Source: Clostridiaceae bacterium
Lineage (GTDB): Bacteria; Bacillota; Clostridia; Saccharofermentanales; UBA5734
DNA: 13,204 nt
NCBI GenBank assembly: GCA_012511525.1
Contig: JAAZFW010000338.1
Coordinates: 1-13,204, forward strand
Direction of reading: 5' to 3'
The notes under the pieces are model-generated. The model was not told the DNA's origin. It did not search any database and saw only the letters and a program-made list of their open reading frames with translations. Shown here piece by piece: positions 1-8,567 of the stretch (positions are counted from its first letter, which is position 1; every line of letters begins with the position of its first letter). The position numbers were made by a program, and so were the translations under genes.

Positions 1-448
1 ACCACTCCGCCAGGTCGCGGATCGGGTTATACAGGTAAAACAGCATGATCACGACCAGGATGATGATCAAGTACAACAACAGCTGGCGCAGCAATCGCTG
101 GCGTTTCTCCGACTTTCTGCGGCTGTTGATCTTGGATACGGTCGTATAGCCCTGCAGCCGGTACACGCGCTGCCGGCTGAGCCGGCGGATCGGGCGAATC
201 CGCTTCGGCCGCTTCTTGTTCTGGTTGATCAGCTTCGTCACCTGGGCGGTGCTGTCCATACGCTCGCTGATGCCGACACGGCGGACCGGGGCCTTGGGCG
301 TTGGCCGGCGGCGTGCGTCGGTCCAGGTCCTGACACGACCGGAAACGGCCTCGCCAAACGTGCGCAGCTGCTCACCCAGCGCGGCGAAACCCGCCCGGAT
401 CCTGCCGAAGATGCGTTTGGCCGTATCCCTGATCTGATCACTTACCAT
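1..448 (-). CDS. Basic single-pass membrane protein, function unknown (partial, C-terminus outside window)
   Basis: I do not recognise this gene. An uninterrupted frame of 149 codons runs leftward from ATG at 448 off the window edge. AGGA lies 7 nt upstream of the ATG. The N-terminal 118 residues are hydrophilic and strongly basic: an amphipathic stretch at about 3-48, then Arg/Lys-rich runs at about 78-93 and 110-121 (for example NKKRPKRIRPIRR). One hydrophobic segment follows at about 123-140 (LLLYLIIILVVIMLFYLY), then NPIRDLAEW at the edge. The charge pattern predicts a cytoplasmic N-terminus and an external C-terminal domain that is not visible. The gene is divergent from lexA. In Bacillus lexA is divergent from the septation inhibitor yneA, but YneA has its membrane segment close to the N-terminus, so equivalence is only a guess. 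A cell-division or envelope role is inference. That the frame is real is well supported by its start site, charge pattern and membrane segment. Confidence 0.75.
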   Translation of the reverse strand, partial: MVSDQIRDTAKRIFGRIRAGFAALGEQLRTFGEAVSGRVRTWTDARRRPTPKAPVRRVGISERMDSTAQVTKLINQNKKRPKRIRPIRRLSRQRVYRLQGYTTVSKINSRRKSEKRQRLLRQLLLYLIIILVVIMLFYLYNPIRDLAEW

Positions 449-481
449 ATCGTTCCTCGCTATCGAGCAATGTCAGGAGTG

Positions 482-517
482 ATTATAGCGTATAACACGC
501 AATTTTTCACCTGCCAA
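482..517 (-). promoter_or_regulatory. Candidate leftward promoter for the divergent membrane-protein gene
   Basis: Read on the minus strand, TTGGCA (517-512) is followed after 17 bases by TATACG (494-489). Just beyond lies a perfect TATAAT (487-482), about 33 nt before the ATG at 448, but with no good -35 at the right distance. Either hexamer could serve as -10. The position is right for the gene starting at 448. The elements are only moderately close to the sigma-A consensus, so this is a tentative call. Confidence 0.4.
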
Positions 518-523
518 AGCGTT

Positions 524-543
524 TTCGCCCGATTTTGGGCGAA
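524..543. repeat. Inverted repeat TTCGCCC-N6-GGGCGAA in the lexA control region
   Basis: The arms at 524-530 and 537-543 are perfectly complementary over 7 bp, with a 6-base centre (gatttt). The right arm runs into the left half of the SOS box (540-544). It is upstream of the predicted lexA transcription start, so it would act as DNA rather than in the lexA transcript. It could be an additional operator or a chance GC-rich palindrome. Confidence 0.35.
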
Positions 544-553
544 CAAAAGTTTG
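540..553. promoter_or_regulatory. SOS box (LexA operator)
   Basis: CGAACAAAAGTTTG matches the Firmicutes LexA site (CGAAC-N4-GTTYG; core GAAC-N4-GTTC) with one departure in the core. It overlaps the first three bases of the lexA -35 hexamer (TTGACA at 551-556), so bound LexA should block RNA polymerase. This is the expected autoregulatory arrangement and supports LexA as repressor of its own gene. The effect on the divergent gene is unknown; the box lies about 23 bp upstream of that gene's candidate -35. Confidence 0.85.
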
Positions 554-579
554 ACAAAGCCGCACATGCTTGTTACAAT
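551..579 (+). promoter_or_regulatory. lexA promoter
   Basis: TTGACA at 551-556 and TACAAT at 574-579 are separated by 17 bases. The -35 is a perfect match and the -10 has one mismatch. TG at 571-572 gives an extended -10. Transcription should start near 586, leaving a leader of about 33 nt. The SOS box overlaps the -35. Confidence 0.85.
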
Positions 580-618
580 CATGTTAAAGTTGTTGCTTGA
601 TCAGCTGGAGGTGCCGAT

Positions 619-1248
619 ATGTCCAAATACCGTTTTACACGCGCCAATGTTGACGACACAGTCAACACTGTTTACGATTTTATTGTAAACTACATTCGCG
701 AAAAAGGCTATCCGCCGGCTGTACGCGATATTTGCGCCGGTGTCGGCATCCGCTCGACATCGACGATTCACGGCCATCTCAAGCGCTTGCAGGAATCCGG
801 TCGGATCAGCTATTCCAGCGGCAAACGGCGTGCGATCACGATCCCGGACCAGTACGAGAACAAACCGGTTTATCTGCCGGTTGTCGGGCAAGTCACCGCC
901 GGCGTTCCCATCCTGGCCGAAGAGAACATCGAGCGCTCTCTTCCCTTTCCCGCTGATTTCTTTGCCGATGACGGCGACGTCTTCGCCCTGAAGGTGCACG
1001 GCGACTCGATGGTCGGCGCCGCGATCTTGAACAACGACTATGTCATCGTCCGGCGTCAAAGCACCGCCATGCAGGGCGACATCATCGTCGCCCTGGTTGG
1101 CGAAGAGGCGACCGTCAAGACCCTGGCCAATGTAGATGGAAAAATGGTGCTGATGCCGGAAAACCCGGCATACAGCCCCATTCCCTTTGACACGCCTGAA
1201 TGTCAGGTACTAGGAAAAGTTTGCGGGGTATTCCGGGTAGCCCTTTAA
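619..1248 (+). CDS. lexA: LexA repressor, SOS response transcriptional regulator
   Basis: LexA represses DNA-damage genes and cleaves itself when RecA filaments form on single-stranded DNA. The 209-residue protein has the full family architecture. An N-terminal winged helix-turn-helix (about 8-72) includes GYPPAVRDICAGVGIRSTST, the recognition region. The self-cleavage bond is Ala94-Gly95 in QVTAGVP. The S24-type peptidase domain has nucleophile Ser130 (HGDSMVGA) and general base Lys167 (EEATVKTL). Length is normal for Firmicutes. GGAGG at 607-611 lies 7 nt before the ATG. The promoter is covered by an SOS box, so autoregulation is expected. It is the only rightward gene in the window, and its final 39 bases overlap the 3' end of the convergent hfq. 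Identification is secure. Confidence 0.97.
   Translation: MSKYRFTRANVDDTVNTVYDFIVNYIREKGYPPAVRDICAGVGIRSTSTIHGHLKRLQESGRISYSSGKRRAITIPDQYENKPVYLPVVGQVTAGVPILAEENIERSLPFPADFFADDGDVFALKVHGDSMVGAAILNNDYVIVRRQSTAMQGDIIVALVGEEATVKTLANVDGKMVLMPENPAYSPIPFDTPECQVLGKVCGVFRVAL
1210..1248. other. Tail-to-tail overlap of lexA and hfq coding regions
   Basis: The hfq stop (1212-1210) lies inside lexA, and the lexA stop TAA (1246-1248) lies inside hfq, so 39 bp code on both strands. They encode the last 12 residues of LexA and the last 12 of Hfq. A short perfect palindrome, AGCCCTTTAAGGGCT (1239-1253), spans the lexA stop. Neither direction shows a T-run after it, so it is not a normal intrinsic terminator. 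Confidence 0.9.
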
Positions 1249-1506
1249 GGGCTGTTCCTGGCGGTAGGCATCGTTAAAGATGTAATTCACGGCCTCCAAC
1301 GGGCGAATCGCGATAATCGACCGCTTGTAAATCATAATCTGACCGTTCTCGTCTTCCAGAATGATGGCCTGATTGTCGAAACCGACGATCTGGCCTTTTT
1401 TCTCATGGCGATCGAAGATCTCGACCGTAACCGGAACCTTGTCCCGGCGGCAATGATTCAGGAATGGTTCCTGAATGCGCATATCCCTGCGTTCTGAATT
1501 TTGCAT
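1210..1506 (-). CDS. hfq: RNA chaperone Hfq (divergent)
   Basis: Hfq is an Sm-like hexameric ring that binds U-rich and A-rich RNA and helps small RNAs act on mRNAs. Over 98 residues I see the family start QEPFLN (12-17), the basic rim RRDK (20-23), Sm1 ending in GQIVGFDNQAIIL (38-50) and Sm2 YKRSIIAI (60-67). Against E. coli Hfq, Gln8 and Lys56 are kept (Gln12, Lys61). Phe42 is replaced by Gln46, His57 by Arg62, Tyr25 by Glu29, and the usual NG turn by DRH. The tail (69-98) is longer than in many Firmicutes homologues. The start at 1506 is chosen because GGAGGT lies 8 nt upstream; an in-frame ATG at 1596 has no comparable site. It follows miaA, as in many bacteria, after a 133-bp gap in which I find no clear promoter. 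Its end overlaps lexA. Confidence 0.88.
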   Translation of the reverse strand: MQNSERRDMRIQEPFLNHCRRDKVPVTVEIFDRHEKKGQIVGFDNQAIILEDENGQIMIYKRSIIAIRPLEAVNYIFNDAYRQEQPLKGYPEYPANFS

Positions 1507-1639
1507 TTGATGTAACCTCCAACACGATGTTTCTGACCAGGCGTCTGCGTTCAGGCTAACCGCATCTGCCGGACAAATCAATGGGCTGGAGGCCATTACT
1601 AACCCTAAAACATCACATGAATAATTAAGAGACGATGAA

Positions 1640-2557
1640 TTATTCGTGTATATTAACCATGATATGGCTTATTGCATCGCCTGTATCCATATTTTCGAGC
1701 CAAATCATGTTCTTCATTTTACGAAACCAGGTCAACTGGCGCTTGGCATAGCGGCGCGAAGCCTGCTGGATCCGTTCCACCGCTTCGGACAGCGGCTGGC
1801 TTCCGGTGATCGTCTCAGATAGCTCTTTGTATCCGATTGCCTGCAGGCAGGTACTGCCAGATGGCAGCGGACGGGCCAGTAAAGACCGGACCTCTTCGAG
1901 CAGACCCTGCCCGATCATGTCAAGGACACGCTGGTCGATACGGCGGTACAGCACAGGTCTGTCGTGGTTGAGGCAGAACGAGCGGAACGTGAATGCCGGT
2001 TCTGTTTCGTGCGAACGCGCCACGTGTTCGCTCATCGGGCGCCCGGTCAGGCGGCACACCTCCAGGGCGCGAATCAGGCGTTTTTTATCGCCCGGTGCGA
2101 TCCGCGCAGCCGAGGCCGGATCCAGCTGCGCCAGTTCGTCCCAGAGGCCTGCCGCGCCGGTGCGCTCTGCCCGGTGTTCCAGTTCGGCGCGAAGCGCAGG
2201 GTCGGCTCCGGCCGGGGCAAACGTGATCCCCTCGATCAGGGCGCTCAGGTACTGCCCGGTTCCGCCGCACAGGATCGCCGTTTTGCCCCTGGCCTGGATC
2301 TGGCGGATCGCGGCCGAAGCCTCGCGCTGGTAGTCGACGACGCTGAACGGTTCGCCCGGCTCCCGGATATCCAGCAGGTGATGGACGACCCGGGCTCTTT
2401 CGGCCGGTGTCGCCTTAGCCGTGCCGATATCCATGCCGCGGTATACCTGCATCGAGTCCGCAGACACGATCTCGCCGCTTAGCCGTTCGGCCAGGCCGAG
2501 CGCGACGGCGCTCTTGCCGCTGGCCGTAGGCCCTGTGATCACGATAACCGGTTCCAT
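1640..2557 (-). CDS. miaA: tRNA dimethylallyltransferase MiaA
   Basis: MiaA transfers dimethylallyl from DMAPP to N6 of adenosine 37 in tRNAs that read UNN codons, giving i6A37. The 305-residue protein has the P-loop GPTASGKS (9-16), then SADSMQVYRGMDIGTAK (32-48), whose Asp34 corresponds to the catalytic Asp42 of E. coli. Next come CGGTGQYLSALIEG (97-110), then PGDKKRLIRALEV, LQAIGYKEL and, near the C-terminus, RRYAKRQLTWFRK. Length is typical. The start at 2557 is chosen because the product then begins MEPVIVITG, directly before the P-loop. Its ATG shares one base with the mutL stop (TGATG), and no strong ribosome site is visible, so reinitiation after mutL is likely. An upstream ATG at 2632 would only add residues read from mutL in another frame. 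Downstream is hfq. Confidence 0.96.
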   Translation of the reverse strand: MEPVIVITGPTASGKSAVALGLAERLSGEIVSADSMQVYRGMDIGTAKATPAERARVVHHLLDIREPGEPFSVVDYQREASAAIRQIQARGKTAILCGGTGQYLSALIEGITFAPAGADPALRAELEHRAERTGAAGLWDELAQLDPASAARIAPGDKKRLIRALEVCRLTGRPMSEHVARSHETEPAFTFRSFCLNHDRPVLYRRIDQRVLDMIGQGLLEEVRSLLARPLPSGSTCLQAIGYKELSETITGSQPLSEAVERIQQASRRYAKRQLTWFRKMKNMIWLENMDTGDAISHIMVNIHE

Positions 2558-4358
2558 CAGACAATGCGCCGGAAGCGTTTCTCGATTTCCCGTCGGGTCA
2601 GGCGCACAATCACGGGCCGGCCGTGCGGGCACTGGTAGGGGTCGTCGAGCTGGATCAGATCGGACAGCAGCTGCTGGATTTCATCGTCTGACAGCCTGTC
2701 ATGCGCCTTGACGGCCGCCTTGCAGGACATCTGGTAAAAGAAGTCCTCGATATCGTCCTCCGCTTGCATGGTGTCCTGCCGCAGCGCGGCGAGCGCGACA
2801 CGGAAGGCCGCTTCCGGCTCCAGTGCGCGGTCGCCGGTATCGGGCACGCTGCGGATGGCGACCGACGCGGGACCGAGCACGGTGCAGGCGAAGCCGAGTT
2901 CACTTAGCCGCTGTTCCGAATCCTGAATAGCTTGAAGCTCGCTGCGGCTAACCGCGACGACAGCGGGGACAAGCAAATCCTGGGTCAGGCGCTCGCCAGA
3001 TTGCCGGTTGTGCCGGTGCCGGGCGATCAGCCTTTCAAAGAGAATCTTCTCGTGCGCGGCATGCTGGTCGACCAGAAGCACATCCTGCCCCAGCTCCAGC
3101 ACCAGGTAGGTCTGGAACAAGGTGCCGGCCAGGCGGGCATCGGCCAGCGCCCCGATCGTCATCTTTTCCGACACGGCCGTTTCGGGCGGTTCGGCGGCCA
3201 TTGGAGCCGCCGGCGTTTCCGCACGCGGCTGGTCGGCCAGACGAAGCGGCAGCTGACGCTGAACCAGGGGCGGAAGCGGTTCGGGCCTGGCAGGCTCAGG
3301 ATGCGGAGTCTCCCCGCTCGCGCCGCTCCCCTCCTCTTCTTCCTCTTGCTCATTTTGTGCAACCGCTATCCCTGCGCCGCTCTGAAGGGCGGTACGGATC
3401 GCGTGGTAGACAAGGCGGAAGACTTCGCCGTCCTGCCAGAACCGGACTTCCATTTTCTGCGGGTGGACGTTGATATCCACCAATTGTGCCGGAATGCTGA
3501 CAAAAAGCAGCGCGACCGCATGTTTGCCTTTCATGAAATGCGTCTTGCAGGCTTCGTCCAAAGCCGTGGTCATGGCCCGCGAGCGCACCAGGCGGCCATT
3601 GACATAAAAGCACTGCTGCCCTCGCGTGGCCCGCGCGATCTCCGGGCTGCCGACGTAGCCGCTCATGCTAAGCGGCCCTTGGGCGGCTTCGAGCGGCAGG
3701 CAGGCCTGGGCCGTCTGGCGTCCCCAGACAGCGTAGACGGCGCTCAGCAAGTCGTTGTTGCCCGGGGTGTGCAGCAGTTCCTGCTGGTTATGGTAGAGGC
3801 GGAATGACACGTCCGGCCGCGCCAGGGCGATTCGTTCGACTAATTCGGCCACATGACCGGCCTCGGTGCTGTCCTTGCGCAGGAACTTGAAGCGGGCCGG
3901 CACGTTGTAGAACAGGTCCCTGACCAGAATGCGCGTACCGTGCGGGCAGCCGGCCGGCTGCTGCTCGCGAAGTTCGCCGCCCTCGATCACAATCCGTGTC
4001 CCCTCTTCCTGCTCCGGCGGGCGTGTTTCCAGCGTGACCTTGGCAACCGCTGCGATGCTGGCCAGGGCTTCGCCGCGAAACCCCATTGTGGCGATCGCGT
4101 CGAGATCCTCGATCCGGCTGAGCTTGCTGGTTGCGTGACGGCCAAAGGCCAACCGGGCATCCTCAAAATCCATCCCCGAACCGTTGTCGGTCACGCTGAT
4201 CTCCCGAATGCCGCCCTGGCTGATCGCGACCGTCACAACCGACGCGCCGGCATCGAGGGCATTTTCAACCAGCTCCTTGACCACCGACGAGGGACGCTCG
4301 ACGACTTCTCCGGCCGCGATGGCGTTGGCGGTCTGCTGGTCCAGCAAATGGATACGGC

Positions 4359-4362
<4 letters not shown>
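2557..4362 (-). CDS. mutL: DNA mismatch repair protein MutL (nicking-endonuclease type)
   Basis: MutL couples MutS mismatch recognition to strand removal. The N-terminal GHKL ATPase shows IAAGEVVERPSSVVKELVEN (15-34), DNGSGM (59-64), the RHATSK loop (75-80) and MGFRGEALASI (93-103). A low-complexity Glu- then Pro-rich linker covers about 335-398. The C-terminal domain has the metal-binding endonuclease motif DQHAAHEKILFE (432-443), SCK (546-548) and CPHGRP (578-583). These mark a MutL that nicks DNA itself, as in bacteria without MutH and Dam-directed repair. QDLLVP (461-466) resembles the sliding-clamp contact QEMIVP of Bacillus subtilis MutL. Total length is 601 residues, slightly short mainly in the linker. 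The ATG overlaps the mutS stop by 4 bp (ATGA), with AGGAG 6 nt upstream. The stop overlaps the miaA start. Confidence 0.97.
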
Positions 4363-6994
<2,632 letters not shown>

Positions 6995-6998
<4 letters not shown>

Positions 6999-8479
6999 GG
7001 ACGATACGCCTCCAGGACACCGAAAAGAGAAAAAGTCTTGGCATCGGTGACGCGCACCCGGGCCAGCCCGCCCTCCAGGCGACTGCCGTCGATCCGGCCG
7101 TCCGGCGAGCGTGCCTCGGCCGGAAGCAAGGCCGGATCGGCGACGGTGAAGTTGACCAACTGGTTCTGACCGGTCCGGCCGCTGAACACCTGGTCCTGTT
7201 TGGCCGACACGCCCTCGACCAGGATCTCCACGGTCTGGCCAAGGCTTTGCCGGTTGTACGCCAGGCTGTGCGCGTCCTGCAGCGCGGTCAGGCGGTCGAA
7301 TCGCTCATGCATCACGGCCGGATCGACCGGATTTGGCATCTCGGCAGCCGGCGTGCCGGTGCGCTTGGAATACAAGAACGTAAACGCGCTGGCAAAGCGG
7401 ACTTGTCGCATGATGTCGAGCGTGTCGGCAAAATCCTCTTCCGTCTCACCGGGAAATCCGACGATAATGTCGGTCGAAAAGGCCAGGTTGGGGATCAGCT
7501 GGCGCGCGCGCGTGACGGTCGCCAGGTACTGCTCACGCGTGTACTGCCGGTTCATTTGCCCAAGCACGCGGTTGCTGCCGCTTTGCAGCGGCAAGTGCAA
7601 GTGCGGCTCGATCACCGGGTTGGCGGCCATAACCTTAAGGAGCTTTTCCGAGATGTCTTTGGGATGTGATGTCATGAAGCGGATCCGATAGAAATTCTCA
7701 CGCGCGGCCGCCTCGAGCAGGTCGGAAAAATCGCGGATGTCTCCGCCTGTTTCCTCAAAATCCTGGCCGTAGGAATTGACGTTCTGGCCGAGCAGCATCA
7801 CCTCACGGTAGCCGGAAAGAGCCAGTTCGCGCAGTTCGCGCAGGATGTCGCCGGGTTGCCGGCTTCGTTCCCGCCCCCGCGTGTAAGGCACGATGCAGTA
7901 GGTGCAGAAATTGTTGCAGCCGTACATAATCGAGCACAAAGCCCTGAAACGGCGCGCCCTGTGGATCGGCAAGCCCTCGACAAGGGTGTCCTCGTCACCG
8001 ACCAGGTACTGCTTTTTTTCATCTGAGAGGCGGTGGTAGAGCAGCTCCGGCAATCGATAGATGTCCTGCGGGCCGAAAACAAGGTCGACAAACGAAAAAC
8101 TGCGGCTAATGCGCGCGACATGCTCGGGCTGCTTCATCATGCAGCCGCAGACAGCGATCACCAGGTCCGGTTTTTCCTGGCGCAGGTTCTTGAGCCGGCC
8201 CAGGTTGCCGAACAAGCGGTCATCGGCATGCTCGCGCACGCTGCAGGTGTTCAGGATGATCAGGTCGGCTTCGCGCAAACCCGCCGCCTCGAGATAGCCC
8301 ATTTCGCCCAACAGGCCCGCGAGCTTTTCGCCGTCGTTCTCGTTAAGCTGACAGCCATAAGTATGGATCCAGTAGCGGCGGCTGAAACCGGTTTCGCTGC
8401 GGTAGGCCTCCATGCACTGGCCGATCTGCCCGATGTAGCGCTGCTGGCGTTCCAGCTCCGCCTGTTCGATGATGGTCAA
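6995..8479 (-). CDS. miaB: tRNA-2-methylthio-N6-dimethylallyladenosine synthase MiaB
   Basis: MiaB is a radical-SAM enzyme that adds a methylthio group at C2 of i6A37, the product of MiaA, giving ms2i6A37. Numbered from a GTG at 8488, the N-terminal cluster-binding domain has Cys46 (HTYGCQLNE), Cys82 (NTCSVRE) and Cys116 (CGCMMKQ). The radical-SAM triad is Cys191, Cys195 and Cys198 (GCNNFCTYC). LHLPLQSGSNRVL and DIIVGFPGETEEDF follow, and a C-terminal TRAM domain covers about 428-491. NTCSVRE, PYTRGRERSR and LPLQSGS fit MiaB rather than MtaB or RimO. The start is uncertain. GTG at 8488 directly abuts its only Shine-Dalgarno-like sequence, whereas TTG at 8479 has that same GAGGTG 6 nt upstream, so I choose TTG (494 residues). 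Either start leaves the conserved domains whole. The stop overlaps the mutS start by 4 bp. Confidence 0.95.
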
Positions 8480-8483
8480 TCGT

Positions 8484-8491
8484 TTCACCTC
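8484..8491 (-). promoter_or_regulatory. Ribosome binding site that favours the TTG start of miaB
   Basis: On the minus strand GAGGTGA lies at about 8491-8485. The TTG at 8479-8477 is 6 nt beyond GAGGTG, an ideal spacing. The GTG at 8488-8486 is itself part of this element and so cannot use it. This is the main evidence for the shorter miaB. Confidence 0.55.
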
Positions 8492-8509
8492 GTCCGGTCG
8501 TTTTGCAAT

Positions 8510-8531
8510 CCCGCCGGTCGGAACCGGCGGG
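8510..8531. other. Strong hairpin between the transglutaminase gene and miaB
   Basis: CCCGCCGGT (8510-8518) and ACCGGCGGG (8523-8531) are perfectly complementary over 9 bp around a 4-base loop. In the leftward transcript the stem is followed by an A-rich sequence (GATTGCAAAACG), with no U-run, so it is not a canonical intrinsic terminator for the genes around it. On the plus strand a modest T-rich stretch follows (ATCGTTTCTTATC), but no rightward gene ends here. It lies about 22-31 nt before the possible miaB starts. It may separate the two operons, stabilise a processed 5' end, or be a degraded terminator. Confidence 0.6.
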
Positions 8532-8567
8532 ATCGTTTCTTATCATATCATATATCGGATGTTAAGG

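Noticed and set aside
1507..1596. A longer Hfq starting at ATG 1596 with 30 extra residues
   Set aside because: The extra segment does not resemble Hfq and lacks a good ribosome site, while the ATG at 1506 has GGAGGT 8 nt upstream and gives a normal Hfq N-terminus.
1507..1639. A separate hfq promoter or leader RNA in the miaA-hfq gap
   Set aside because: I searched the 133 bp on the minus strand and found no -35/-10 pair near consensus and no convincing structured leader.
2558..2632. A longer MiaA starting at ATG 2632 inside mutL
   Set aside because: The 25 extra residues are mutL sequence read out of frame, whereas the ATG at 2557 is joined to the mutL stop and directly precedes the P-loop region.
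2932..3807. Plus-strand open frame of 291 codons opposite mutL
   Set aside because: It lies wholly antisense to a clearly identified gene. Its product is compositionally odd and matches no motif I know, and long antisense frames are expected in DNA this GC-rich.
8510..8540. Intrinsic terminator at the hairpin before miaB
   Set aside because: The stem is strong, but there is no U-run after it in the leftward direction. The T-rich side would serve only rightward transcription, and no gene runs that way here. It is kept as a hairpin of unknown role.
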